Shown here: piece after piece, positions 1 through 8,638 of the stretch | How the letters are laid out: the number at the start of each line of letters is the position of its first letter | How positions within the stretch are numbered: position 1 is the first letter of the stretch | Assembly (NCBI GenBank): GCA_021647985.1 | Contig: JAKITQ010000006.1 | Coordinates: forward strand, 1 to 64,000 | DNA from: Flavobacteriaceae bacterium | GTDB lineage: Bacteria > Bacteroidota > Bacteroidia > Flavobacteriales > Flavobacteriaceae | DNA length: 64,000 bases | Direction of reading: 5' to 3' | Program-made: the position numbers and the translations under genes | Notes under the pieces: generated by a model | The model's input: the letters and a program-made list of their open reading frames with translations, nothing else | Told to the model about the DNA's origin: nothing | Databases searched by the model: none

Positions 1-32
1 AGCTTTTTTGTTCTTCCCCTTGCCCTAAAGGG

Positions 33-125
33 AGTCAAAAAAGTTAAGCATTTAATGATTTTCCCCTTTAGGGTTAGGGTAAAAAATCATTGAATGAGAA
101 TATGGATTCCTTAACTTATTGACAT
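33..125. repeat. MITE-like palindromic repeat, copy 1
   Basis: A roughly 93 bp element with nested inverted repeats. The outer arms are AGTCAAAAAAGTTAAG on the left and CTTAACTTATTGACAT on the right. The inner arms are AATGATTTT and AAAAATCATT around a TTTAGGGTTAGGG core. A near-identical copy lies at 39742-39834 and a decayed one at 46634-46720. No gene is visible in 1-177; the rest of that stretch is this element and a leader repeat. Confidence 0.75.
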
Positions 126-143
126 TGTGCGGCAGGCAGGCAG

Positions 144-177
144 CATGTGTTACCTATAAAAATTAAAATTTAGACAC
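144..177 (+). promoter_or_regulatory. Start-codon-anchored leader repeat, partial copy
   Basis: CAGCATGTG, then an A/T-rich spacer, then ACAC directly before the ATG at 178. The same arrangement precedes rdgB (40140) and the small ORF at 51188, where the repeat is a full 89-90 bp. CATGTG is the reverse complement of the CACATG that contains the start codon, so a small hairpin hiding the start is possible. That is an inference. Confidence 0.45.
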
Positions 178-510
178 ATGAAATTAATTTTTGACCAAAA
201 TATCTCCTTTAGGCTTATTAAGAAAATAAATGACATTTATCCTAATGCTAAACAGGTTAGGGAACTAGGACTTGAAAATGCAACTGACAATGAAATATTT
301 GAATATGCCAAGAAAAATGGATATGCAATTGTCACATTTGACTCTGATTTTTGTGACTTAAATATAATCAAAGGATATCCTCCAAAAATAATTTGGATTA
401 GAACCGGAAATACTACAACAAAAAATTTAGAGAAAATAATCAGACGGAAATACGAATTGATAAATTCATTTTTAATTGAAAATTTTGGGTGCCTAGAAAT
501 AAATGATTGA
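178..510 (+). CDS. DUF5615-family PIN-like protein (putative toxin nuclease)
   Basis: A 110-residue single-domain protein resembling the DUF5615 / Mut7-C PIN-like family, members of which act as RNase-like toxins of type II toxin-antitoxin pairs. The family's acidic positions are visible: D6 in FDQN, D37 in ATDNEIF, and D55 and D57 in VTFDSDF. The usual partner, a DUF433-type antitoxin directly upstream, is not seen. The 177 bp before the gene are repeat DNA, so any partner is lost or lies outside the window. It is therefore an orphan here, and could be a domesticated or silent toxin. The start codon sits at the end of a leader repeat shared with rdgB. Confidence 0.75.
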   Translation: MKLIFDQNISFRLIKKINDIYPNAKQVRELGLENATDNEIFEYAKKNGYAIVTFDSDFCDLNIIKGYPPKIIWIRTGNTTTKNLEKIIRRKYELINSFLIENFGCLEIND

Positions 511-570
511 CAATAATAAAGTACATTGATGATTGTATTTTATTGTAGTTCAGAGTGTTATCAAAGTAAA

Positions 571-845
571 ACTAACTACCAAAAATCAAATAGGGAATAG
601 CGAAAAGCAAGTAGTAAAAAGCAAGTAGTAAGAAGTAAGTAGAAAGAAGAAAAATACCAGATACCTGATTCTTGATACCAATGGCCATAAGCCAACAGCC
701 AAAAGCCAACAGCCAAAAGCTAAAAGCCAACAGCGAGTAGCTAGTAGTGAGTATTGAGAATTGAGAAATCAAAATTTACCAGATACCAGATACCAAATAC
801 TAAAAGCCAAATAACAAAAGCCAAAAGCTATCAACCAACAACCAA
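571..845. repeat. Low-complexity short-word repeat tract
   Basis: The gap between the genes at 178 and 867 is filled by iterated short words such as AAAAGCAAGTAGT, GCCAACAGCCAAAAGC and TACCAGATACC. Open frames across it are by-products of the repetition. Such tracts resemble the flanks of the four-helix-bundle elements further on, so this may be a relic of one that lost its ORF. No coding potential is credible here. Confidence 0.7.
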
Positions 846-866
846 TTAAATCATTACCTTTAAAAC

Positions 867-1160
867 ATGAGTGTATTAAAATTTGACCGGGTATTATTTT
901 GGGATATTGATCCAAAGACTTTAGATATTGAAAAGCATTCAAAATTTATAATTAGAAGAGTGCTACAATATGGATCCATGGAAGATTGGGAAAAGATTAA
1001 AAAGATTTTCGGCTTAAATAAAATAGTATCAACTGCAATAACATTAAAAGACCTCGATAAAAAAACAGCCTCATTTTTATCAGTTATAGGAAATGTTCCT
1101 AAGAATGAATTTATATGCTACACTACGAAACCGTCAACACCAAAACACTGGAACTTTTAA
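867..1160 (+). CDS. DUF6922-like protein, partner of a nucleotidyltransferase toxin
   Basis: A 97-residue protein. LFWDIDPKTLDIEKHSKF near the N-terminus and FIIRRVLQYGSMEDW match what I recall of the DUF6922 family. In Bacteroidota, genes of this type commonly precede AbiEii-type nucleotidyltransferase toxins and probably act as the antitoxin-like partner. The 3' end overlaps the next reading frame by 46 bp, which supports translational coupling of the pair. Since the downstream toxin copy looks degenerate, this may be an unpartnered remnant. Family assignment is from memory and moderately sure. Confidence 0.6.
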   Translation: MSVLKFDRVLFWDIDPKTLDIEKHSKFIIRRVLQYGSMEDWEKIKKIFGLNKIVSTAITLKDLDKKTASFLSVIGNVPKNEFICYTTKPSTPKHWNF

Positions 1161-1456
1161 ATAAAATTCAGTCTGTTGATATTTTTAAAAATTTAAGATT
1201 GGTTGGAGTTACTTCATTAGCGCTTCAAATTGGTCATAGAGAATCTATAAATCTTGATTTTTTTGGAGAACTACATATAGATAAATTTGAAATTATATCA
1301 GCTTTAAATAAACTTGGTAAGGTTAAAATTAGACATACAACAAAAAACATAAATATCTTTAGTGTAAACGGGATAAAAGTTGATATTGTAAATTACCCAT
1401 ATGCTTGGCTTCATAAAACACATTTAGAAGTTATTCAAATAATTCTCCAGAAATAA
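1115..1456 (+). pseudogene. Truncated AbiEii/AbiGii-type nucleotidyltransferase toxin
   Basis: The N-terminal half of a nucleotidyltransferase toxin of the AbiEii family: MLHYETVNTKTLELL, LVGVTSLALQIGHRES, then NGIKVDIVNYPYAWL. Family members are around 200 residues or more; this ends at 113. The usual GGTALAL motif reads GVTSLAL, and the acidic DIDLF pair reads NLDFF. Truncation and loss of a catalytic aspartate suggest an inactive relic. It overlaps the upstream DUF6922-like gene as intact pairs do. The alternative, a short functional variant, seems less likely. Confidence 0.65.
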
Positions 1457-1464
1457 TTAATTAA

Positions 1465-2901
1465 ATGGATAACCTTAAAGAAAAAAGTTTTGTTGCAGTA
1501 GCCTGGGATTTTGGGGGTAAATTTGCAAACTTTGGTGTTGCTTTTATAGTTTCTGTTTTTTTAACAAGGCTTTTAGAACCAGAAGAATTTGGATTAATTG
1601 CCATGGTAAATGTTATCATTGGGTTTTCTGCGGTCTTTGTAGATATGGGTTTAGGAGCAAGTTTGATTCAACGCAAGCATCTATTACCAATACATTATGA
1701 CTCTGTTTTTTATTTTAATCTTAGTGTAGCTCTTTTTCTTACCCTAATTCTTTTTTTTAATGCTAATTTAATAGCAAACTTTTATAACAGACCTGAGTTA
1801 ATAAATATCACAAAAGTATTATCATTTACTTTTATAGTTAATGCAATTGTTACTGTACAAACTACCAGACTTAAGAAAGGTTTAAAAATAAAGGTATTAA
1901 CACAATCTCGTTTATTTTCAGCTACCATTAGTGGTTTTGTTGGAATTCTTTTGGCATTTTATGGATTTGGAGTATGGGCTTTGATTTTTCAGAATTTATT
2001 AAGTGGAATTCTTTTTGCTCTGATTATTTGGGTAATTTCAAATTGGAGACCAAATTTAAGATTTTCGTTTAAAGCTTTACAGCAACTTTGGGGATTTGGA
2101 TTTAGAATTTTTTTATCAGGAGTTCTTGATGCAATTTATACAAGACTCGATGTTGTTTTTATAGGTAAGTTATTTGCACCCGATACCCTTGGGTTTTATC
2201 AAAGAGCAAAATCTTTAAATCAAATGACCACAAATTTTACAGCAGCTCCATTAATTTCTATCCTATTTCCGGTTTTAAGTGAAATTCAAAATAGTAAAAT
2301 CCGTTTTAATAATATTGTAGATAAAGCATTTAAGGTAATAAATTGGGTTGTTTTTTTATTGATAGGTTTGTTGTTTTTAATATCAAAAGATATTTATATT
2401 ATATTGTTTACTGAGAAATGGTTACCGTCACTTCCATATTTCCGTCTTTTTTTAGCAACAGGTTTTGCATTACCTTTAAGTTCTGTCTTGGTTAATGTAT
2501 TACGTGCCAAAGGAAATTCAAAAGTTTTTTTAAAGTTAGAAATTATAAAAAAAACATTTGGTTTATTAAGTTTCACAATGTTTTTTATTAGTGGTTTATG
2601 GGGGTTTCTTTATGCAAGAGCTATAGTTACATTATTTTCTTTGTTATTAAATATGCACTATGCACGTAAGGAAATTAAAGTTAACATGAATTTCTTTATG
2701 TTACCATTTATAAAGAATTTATTATTAATGTTAATTATTACAATTCCCCTTTTTCTTATCATACAAATTAGTAATACATACATACATTTAATTGTTGTGA
2801 GTATTGTTTTTATTGCAATTTACTTAATTAGCAGCTTTATTTTAAAAATTTCTGGTTTTGAATTGGTTAAAGTTGAGATTAAAGATAGAATAAATAAATA
2901 A
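1465..2901 (+). CDS. wzx: Wzx-type polysaccharide flippase (MOP superfamily)
   Basis: A 478-residue polytopic membrane protein with 12 or more hydrophobic segments, of the PST/Wzx-TuaB type. It begins with KSFVAVAWDFGGKFANFG and TRLLEPEEFGLIAMV, the typical opening of this family. It would flip undecaprenyl-linked repeat units across the inner membrane before polymerisation by the EpsG-like protein at 12071. It opens the tightly packed polysaccharide gene run, 8 bp after the toxin relic and 4 bp before the aminotransferase. Exact substrate cannot be read from the sequence. Confidence 0.85.
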   Translation: MDNLKEKSFVAVAWDFGGKFANFGVAFIVSVFLTRLLEPEEFGLIAMVNVIIGFSAVFVDMGLGASLIQRKHLLPIHYDSVFYFNLSVALFLTLILFFNANLIANFYNRPELINITKVLSFTFIVNAIVTVQTTRLKKGLKIKVLTQSRLFSATISGFVGILLAFYGFGVWALIFQNLLSGILFALIIWVISNWRPNLRFSFKALQQLWGFGFRIFLSGVLDAIYTRLDVVFIGKLFAPDTLGFYQRAKSLNQMTTNFTAAPLISILFPVLSEIQNSKIRFNNIVDKAFKVINWVVFLLIGLLFLISKDIYIILFTEKWLPSLPYFRLFLATGFALPLSSVLVNVLRAKGNSKVFLKLEIIKKTFGLLSFTMFFISGLWGFLYARAIVTLFSLLLNMHYARKEIKVNMNFFMLPFIKNLLLMLIITIPLFLIIQISNTYIHLIVVSIVFIAIYLISSFILKISGFELVKVEIKDRINK

Positions 2902-2905
2902 TTAC

Positions 2906-4015
2906 ATGAAGCCAATCTTAGTAACCCAACCTTCCTTACCTGACCTTAAAGAATTTACAAAATCTTTAGAAAAGATTTGGGAGTCTAAATGGTTAACCAA
3001 TAATGGTCAATTCCACCAAGAATTTGAAAGAGAATTAGCAAAACATCTTGGCGTACCTTATATCTCTCTGTTCTCTAATGGTACTTTGGCATTGATGACA
3101 GCTTTACAGGTGTTAGATATCCAAGGAGAAGTAATCACTACCCCATATTCTTTTGTGGCAACAACCCACGCCATGCTGTGGAATAATATTACCCCTGTTT
3201 TTTGCGATATAGATCTGGTTTATGGTAATTTAGATCCCGATAAAATCGAAGCATTGATTACCGATAAAACAACTGCCATTGTACCTGTTCATGTCTATGG
3301 AAATCCGGTAGAGGTAGAGAAGATTGAAAAAATAGCTAATAAATATAACCTAAAGGTGATTTACGATGCCGCCCATGCTTTTGGGGTGGAAAAAGATAAA
3401 AAAAGTATTTTAAATTTTGGAGACCTTTCTGTTTTAAGTTTCCATGCTACCAAAACTTTTAATACCATAGAAGGAGGTGCCATTGTCTGTCATGATGCCG
3501 AAACCAAAAAAAAAATAGACTATTTAAAGAATTTTGGATTTGAAAACGAGACAAGTGTTGTTCAGGTAGGAATCAATGCCAAGATGAATGAATTGCAGGC
3601 TGCTTTTGGTTTGTTACAGCTAAAAAATATTGATAGAGATATTGTCAAACGTAAAAAAGTTGCTGAAATCTATCAAGAGGGCTTAAATCACATAAAAGGA
3701 ATCCGGTTTTTAAATGATATACCCGGAGTAAAACATAACTATTCCTATTTCCCTATATTTATTGAAAAAGATTATCCTTTAACAAGAGATGAATTGTATC
3801 AAAAATTAAAGGATCATCAAATTTTTGCAAGACGTTATTTTTATCCATTGATTAGTGATTTTGAGATGTATAGAAATCTGGAATCTACAAATCCAACAAA
3901 ATTAATTAATGCTGTTATAGTGGCTAATGAAGTGATCTGCTTGCCAATTTATCCGAAACTAGATGAAGAAATAATTTTAGATATATCACATTTAATTAAT
4001 ATATCGAATGAATAA
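2906..4015 (+). CDS. DegT/DnrJ/EryC1/StrS sugar aminotransferase
   Basis: A 369-residue PLP-dependent aminotransferase that installs an amino group on a 4-keto nucleotide sugar. The PLP-binding lysine is K183 in FHATKTFNTIEGG, and the ring-nitrogen aspartate is D154 in YDAAHAFG. NGTLALMTAL holds the phosphate-binding region. The likely substrate is the product of the 4,6-dehydratase at 5917, with acetylation by the NeuD-like enzyme at 7130; this grouping resembles VioA/LegC-type pathways but the exact sugar is an inference. It overlaps the sulfotransferase by 8 bp. Base composition is a little less AT-rich than its neighbours, hinting at a different origin. Confidence 0.85.
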   Translation: MKPILVTQPSLPDLKEFTKSLEKIWESKWLTNNGQFHQEFERELAKHLGVPYISLFSNGTLALMTALQVLDIQGEVITTPYSFVATTHAMLWNNITPVFCDIDLVYGNLDPDKIEALITDKTTAIVPVHVYGNPVEVEKIEKIANKYNLKVIYDAAHAFGVEKDKKSILNFGDLSVLSFHATKTFNTIEGGAIVCHDAETKKKIDYLKNFGFENETSVVQVGINAKMNELQAAFGLLQLKNIDRDIVKRKKVAEIYQEGLNHIKGIRFLNDIPGVKHNYSYFPIFIEKDYPLTRDELYQKLKDHQIFARRYFYPLISDFEMYRNLESTNPTKLINAVIVANEVICLPIYPKLDEEIILDISHLINISNE

Positions 4016-4880
4016 CAAGAACTTTCAGTTACCTTTTTTTATTTTGGGTAACCCTAGATCCGGGACATCCCTTTTTAGATTGATGTTAAATAGCCATCCA
4101 AATGTTGTAGTTCCCCCGGAATCAGGTTTTTTGCAGTGGTGGTATAGTAAATATAAAAATTGGTCTATTAGAGATTCACAAAATATTGAATTTGTCAAGA
4201 TTTTCATTAAAGATATTTTAAGTTCGAAAAAAATTGAAGATTGGAAACTCGACTCTAAAATGGTTGAAGAGAATATATTTAAATTTCAACCTTCAAACTA
4301 TGGTGAATTATCCTCCTTAATATATTATAGTTATAAGAATAATAGTGATATTAAACTAATCGGAGATAAAAACAACTATTATATTCATTATTTATCTACA
4401 TTAGATTCTATTTATCCAACTTCAAAATATATACATTTAATTAGAGATGGAAGAGATGTAGCTTGTTCGTATAAAAAAATTAAAACTTTAGATACAAATT
4501 CTCTTTATAAGCCAAATCTTAATACAGGTATACAAAAAATTGCTTTGGAATGGAAAACTAATATAAACGGTATTGATACATTTTTAGAAAATAAAAAAGC
4601 TGTTAAAATAAGATATGAAGATTTGTTATTAAATCCTGAAGAAGAACTCAAAAAAGTTTGTAATTTTTTAGAAATATCTTTTCATAAACAAATGTTAGAT
4701 TTTTTTAAATCGGAATTTAATGATGAACCCTTATCAACACGTGATTGGAAAATGAAAACATTTGAACCATTGGATAAAAGTAACTTTGGGAAATATAAAA
4801 ATATTTTGAGTGATAAAGAAATAGTTCTTTTTAATAAAGTTAATCAAAATCTACTTTCAATGTATGGTTATGAAGTATAA
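4008..4880 (+). CDS. Sulfotransferase family protein
   Basis: A 290-residue PAPS-dependent sulfotransferase. The 5'-phosphosulfate loop is GNPRSGTS (residues 14-21), and the 3'-phosphate motif is HLIRDGRDVACS with R146 and S154. It would add sulfate to a sugar hydroxyl in the repeat unit, which is a frequent decoration in marine bacteria. It overlaps both neighbours, by 8 bp upstream and about 17 bp downstream, so it is translated as part of the operon. Acceptor unknown. Confidence 0.85.
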   Translation: MNNKNFQLPFFILGNPRSGTSLFRLMLNSHPNVVVPPESGFLQWWYSKYKNWSIRDSQNIEFVKIFIKDILSSKKIEDWKLDSKMVEENIFKFQPSNYGELSSLIYYSYKNNSDIKLIGDKNNYYIHYLSTLDSIYPTSKYIHLIRDGRDVACSYKKIKTLDTNSLYKPNLNTGIQKIALEWKTNINGIDTFLENKKAVKIRYEDLLLNPEEELKKVCNFLEISFHKQMLDFFKSEFNDEPLSTRDWKMKTFEPLDKSNFGKYKNILSDKEIVLFNKVNQNLLSMYGYEV

Positions 4881-5898
4881 ATGTTTGGTTAGTATTCGAC
4901 TAATGACATATAATCATAGCGAGTTTATTATTGATGCATTAGATGGAATAAATAAACAAAAGACAAATTTTATTTTTGAAGTTGTTATTGGAGATGATTT
5001 TTCAACAGATAATAATTTAGAAATTATAAATCAGTATTATTTTACAAATAAAAACTTAAGAATAAATATTTTAGAAAGGAAGATTGGAGATGATTACTGG
5101 ATTAAGAGACAAAAATATGGAAGGTTATATAATTTTACTAATATAATAGAAAATTGTTCAGGTAAATATATTGCTTTATTGGATGGAGACGACTACTGGA
5201 CAGACCCTTTAAAATTGCAAAAACAAGTAGATTTTTTAGAGGCCAATCCAACCTACGGTTTAGTACATACAGATTTAGATATTCTCTACCAAAAACTGGA
5301 TAAAGTTGTACAGTCTCATTATAAAAATATTGGCCTTACCATTCCTACGGGTAATATTTATAATGAATTATTAGTTAAAAATACAATTAGTACTTTAACA
5401 GTAATGTTTAAAAACAGTATTATTAAAGATTTTTTAAAAAATGAAAAAGAACTGTTTTCATTTGGTATGGGGGATTATCCATTATGGTTAGAGATTTCAC
5501 ATCAATATAAAATTGGATTTATAAATGAGTCAACTGTTATGTATCGTAAACTAGAGGTTTCTGCAAGTCATGATCCTGATGTTGATAAATTATATAAAAT
5601 GAAATCAAATACCTTTAAAGTCAGATCTTATTTTATCAAAAAATATGGTTTTAATGAAAAAACAAAAAAACAAATTGATAAAGACTTTTATAATTTTAAT
5701 CTAAAATATGGTTTTGATACAAGGAATAAAGATATTGCTAAAGAAAATTATTTAAAGTTATTAGAAATAAACGGAATTAATCTTGATGCAAAATTAAAAT
5801 ATTATGGCTCGATGTCTAATTTAAATTGGAATATGGTAAAATTATATTATAAAATCAAAGCTAAGAAAGAGGGTTTGGTTAATGGAGTATTTTCTTAA
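4870..5898 (+). CDS. Glycosyltransferase family 2
   Basis: A GT-A fold inverting glycosyltransferase of about 342 residues. VSIRLMTYNHSEFI starts the domain, VVIGDDFSTD follows, and the metal-binding DXD motif is in LLDGDDYW (about residue 107 from the first possible ATG). Two ATGs are possible, 4864 and 4870; I chose 4870 (MKYKCLVS) because it removes two weakly fitting residues, but either is plausible. The C-terminal third after about residue 220 is lysine-rich and has no recognised motif. Confidence 0.82.
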   Translation: MKYKCLVSIRLMTYNHSEFIIDALDGINKQKTNFIFEVVIGDDFSTDNNLEIINQYYFTNKNLRINILERKIGDDYWIKRQKYGRLYNFTNIIENCSGKYIALLDGDDYWTDPLKLQKQVDFLEANPTYGLVHTDLDILYQKLDKVVQSHYKNIGLTIPTGNIYNELLVKNTISTLTVMFKNSIIKDFLKNEKELFSFGMGDYPLWLEISHQYKIGFINESTVMYRKLEVSASHDPDVDKLYKMKSNTFKVRSYFIKKYGFNEKTKKQIDKDFYNFNLKYGFDTRNKDIAKENYLKLLEINGINLDAKLKYYGSMSNLNWNMVKLYYKIKAKKEGLVNGVFS

Positions 5899-5916
5899 AA
5901 GTAAAAAAGAAATTAT

Positions 5917-7095
5917 ATGTTAAATCTGATAGGAAGAACTAAGAAGCTATTTAATGAGGATCTTAAAAAAAATAAAGAAGCACTAAAACAAATTGTATCT
6001 TCTTCAAAGTTTTTAGTGCTTGGTGGTGCAGGTACCATTGGTCAGGCGGTTACGAAAGAAATCTTTAAAAGAAACCCTTTAAAACTTCATATTGTTGATA
6101 TTTCGGAGAATAACATGGTGGAACTGGTTCGTGATATACGCAGTTCTTTTGGCTATATAAAAGGTGATTTTCAAAGCTTTGCCCTGGATATTGGCTCAAT
6201 AGAATATGATGCCTTTTGGGAAGCTGATGGTAAATATGATTATGTTTTAAACCTATCTGCGTTAAAACATGTTAGAAGCGAAAAAGATCCTTATACTTTG
6301 ATGCGAATGATTGACACCAATATTTTTAATACAGACAAAACTTTACAACAGGCTGCCGATAAAAAAGTCAAAAAATATTTTTGTGTATCTACCGATAAAG
6401 CTGCCAATCCTGTAAACATGATGGGTGCTTCCAAACGAATCATGGAAATGTTTGTTCATAGAAAAAGTACTGAAATGGATGTTTCGATGGCTCGTTTTGC
6501 CAATGTGGCTTTTTCAGATGGTTCTTTGCTTCATGGCTTTAATAAGCGTATAGAGAAAAGACAGCCTATTGTTGCTCCTAATGATATTCGCAGATATTTT
6601 GTTATACCAGAAGAGTCCGGTGAACTTTGTTTGATGTCGTGTATTTTTGGTGAGAATAGAGATATATTTTTCCCCAAGTTAAGTGCTGATTTAAATTTGA
6701 TTACTTTTTCTGAGATTGCAAAGAGATATTTAAGAGAAAAAGGACTAGAACCACTTATCTGTGAATCAGAAGAAGAGGCCAGAAAACTTGCTAAACAGGA
6801 TAATTGCAATAAATGGCCATGTCTGTTTACCGAAAGCGATACAACCGGAGAAAAAGATTTTGAAGAATTCTTTACAGATAAGGAAGTTTTGGATATGGAA
6901 CGGTTCAAGAATCTTGGAATTATAAAGAATAATCTAAATTTTGATTCCGAAAAGTTAAAAATGTTTGAAAATAAAATATCAGAGTTAATACAAAATAAAA
7001 AATGGAATAAGAATGAACTTGTTGAATTATTCTTTAAAATGATTCCAAATTTTAATCATAAAGAAACGGGTAAATATTTAGATTCTAAGATGTAA
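5917..7095 (+). CDS. Nucleotide-sugar 4,6-dehydratase, FlaA1/PseB-like (soluble)
   Basis: A 392-residue Polysacc_synt_2 (SDR) enzyme. The NAD-binding motif GGAGTIG is at 36-42, and STDKAANPVNMMGASK (158-173) carries the D160/K161 and K173 catalytic positions; the usual tyrosine is methionine, as in FlaA1/PseB/CapD enzymes. It makes a 4-keto-6-deoxy sugar from UDP-GlcNAc or, given the CBS-nucleotidyltransferase at 8639, possibly a GDP-linked amino sugar. The product would feed the aminotransferase at 2906. A C-terminal extension of about 80 residues beyond the core is present. It lacks the membrane domain of its relative at 37669. Confidence 0.8.
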   Translation: MLNLIGRTKKLFNEDLKKNKEALKQIVSSSKFLVLGGAGTIGQAVTKEIFKRNPLKLHIVDISENNMVELVRDIRSSFGYIKGDFQSFALDIGSIEYDAFWEADGKYDYVLNLSALKHVRSEKDPYTLMRMIDTNIFNTDKTLQQAADKKVKKYFCVSTDKAANPVNMMGASKRIMEMFVHRKSTEMDVSMARFANVAFSDGSLLHGFNKRIEKRQPIVAPNDIRRYFVIPEESGELCLMSCIFGENRDIFFPKLSADLNLITFSEIAKRYLREKGLEPLICESEEEARKLAKQDNCNKWPCLFTESDTTGEKDFEEFFTDKEVLDMERFKNLGIIKNNLNFDSEKLKMFENKISELIQNKKWNKNELVELFFKMIPNFNHKETGKYLDSKM

Positions 7096-7129
7096 AGCGT
7101 GTATCCTTAAATTAGAAAGTTAGAAATAT

Positions 7130-7771
7130 ATGAATAGAACTGAAATTATACTTGTTGGAGGAGGAGGTCATTGTAAATCATGTATTGATGTAATTGAATT
7201 TGAAAATAAATATATAATTAAAGGAATAGTCGATTTACCAAAAGAAGCAGGCAAAGATATTTTAGGTTATGAAATTTTTGGAAATGATAAGGATTTACCA
7301 GCATTAGCAAGCAAAGGATATAATTTTTTAATTACTTTAGGAAATATGGGTAAGTCTAAACGCAGGATTGAGTTATTTAATATTATCAAAAAGAATGGAG
7401 GGAGATTCCCAAAGATCATTTCACCAAAAGCTTATGTTTCAGAGCATTCTGAAATAGGTGATGGTACAATTATCATGCATAATGCCATTGTGAATGCAGA
7501 TGCCAGAATAGGAGAAAATTGTATAATTAATAATAAATCTTTAATTGAGCATGATGTATTTATTGGAGATGATTGTCATATTTCAACAAACGTTGTTGTT
7601 AATGGTAATTGTATGATACAAAATGATTGTTTTATTGGTAGTGGCTCAACTATAAAAAACGGGTTAAAGATAGAAAAGGAAACAATTATTGGTCTTGGTT
7701 CTGTAGTAATAAAACAAATTTCTGAAAAAGGAGTGTATTATGGTAATCCGGTGAAAAGAATAAGAGATTAA
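7130..7771 (+). CDS. NeuD/PglD-family sugar N/O-acetyltransferase
   Basis: A 213-residue left-handed beta-helix acetyltransferase. It has the N-terminal nucleotide-sugar binding lobe (LVGGGGHCKSCIDVI, residues 8-22) followed by hexapeptide repeats. The conserved base is H141 in SLIEHDVFIGDDCHIS. It acetylates a UDP/GDP-linked amino sugar using acetyl-CoA, and so completes the dehydratase-aminotransferase-acetyltransferase triad with 5917 and 2906. It could also serve the PglF/PglE-like pair at 37669 and 35315, because no second acetyltransferase of this type is seen. Confidence 0.83.
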   Translation: MNRTEIILVGGGGHCKSCIDVIEFENKYIIKGIVDLPKEAGKDILGYEIFGNDKDLPALASKGYNFLITLGNMGKSKRRIELFNIIKKNGGRFPKIISPKAYVSEHSEIGDGTIIMHNAIVNADARIGENCIINNKSLIEHDVFIGDDCHISTNVVVNGNCMIQNDCFIGSGSTIKNGLKIEKETIIGLGSVVIKQISEKGVYYGNPVKRIRD

Positions 7772-7793
7772 GAACTTAATAAATTAAAAGAAT

Positions 7794-8633
7794 ATGATTA
7801 TTGCAATAACCGGTAGTTCAGGATTTATTGGACGCAGACTTGTCTCCAAATTAGAAAAATCAGGGCATAAAATAATTAAGTTAGATGTTAATGAAGGAAT
7901 CGATATTCTAAATTGGGATCGATTATTAAAAATTTCGCATTTTGATGTATTGGTTCATCTGGCAGCTAAAAGCTTTGTTCCTCAGAGTTATGAAATGCCT
8001 AGAGATTTTTATAATTTAAATGTTAATGGAGTTATCAATGGCTTAGAGTTATGTAGAATTCATAAAGCAAAATTTATCTTTACAAGTTCTTATGTTTATG
8101 GTAAACCAGAATATCTTCCTATAGATGAAAATCATTCCTTAAATGGATTTAATCCCTATGCAGAAACTAAAATAATTGGTGAAAAAATTTGCAAAGATTA
8201 CCATAAATATTTTAATGTAAGATCAATTATTTTAAGACCTTTTAATATTTATGGCCTCGGGCAAAATGAGAATTTTCTTATTCCATTAATATTAAAACAA
8301 GCCAAAACCGGAAAAGTAAAATTATTAGATCCCAGACCAAAGAGAGATTTTATATTTATAAATGACGTTGTTGAGGCTTTTATGATGGCAATTGAAAATG
8401 AAAATGTAGAATTTGATAATTTTAATATTGGAAGTGGGAAAAGTTTTTCAGTTGATAATGTTGTGGGAATCATAAATAAGCTATACAACAATTCACTTGA
8501 TATTGAATATGATAAAGTGGCCAGACAAAATGAAGTATTGGATACAGTAGCAGATATTTCAAAAATAAAATCTCAATTAAACTGGGAGCCAATAATAGGT
8601 TTGGAAGAAGGTTTAAAACAAATGATTCAATAA
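7794..8633 (+). CDS. NAD-dependent epimerase/dehydratase (SDR)
   Basis: A 279-residue extended SDR. The Rossmann motif GSSGFIG is at 7-13, LAAKS at 57-60, the active-site serine lies in FTSSYVYG (about 96-103), and the YxxxK pair is Y122/K126 in PYAETK. The family includes sugar 4-epimerases, 4,6-dehydratases and 4-reductases; I cannot choose between them. It ends 5 bp before the CBS-nucleotidyltransferase, with which it probably acts on the same nucleotide sugar. Confidence 0.8.
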   Translation: MIIAITGSSGFIGRRLVSKLEKSGHKIIKLDVNEGIDILNWDRLLKISHFDVLVHLAAKSFVPQSYEMPRDFYNLNVNGVINGLELCRIHKAKFIFTSSYVYGKPEYLPIDENHSLNGFNPYAETKIIGEKICKDYHKYFNVRSIILRPFNIYGLGQNENFLIPLILKQAKTGKVKLLDPRPKRDFIFINDVVEAFMMAIENENVEFDNFNIGSGKSFSVDNVVGIINKLYNNSLDIEYDKVARQNEVLDTVADISKIKSQLNWEPIIGLEEGLKQMIQ

Positions 8634-8638
8634 AAAAG

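Noticed and set aside
572-772. Hydrophobic 66-residue minus-strand frame with repeated LLAF motifs
   Set aside because: It is the translation of the short-word repeat tract; the periodic amino-acid pattern follows the DNA repeats and no start signal is present.
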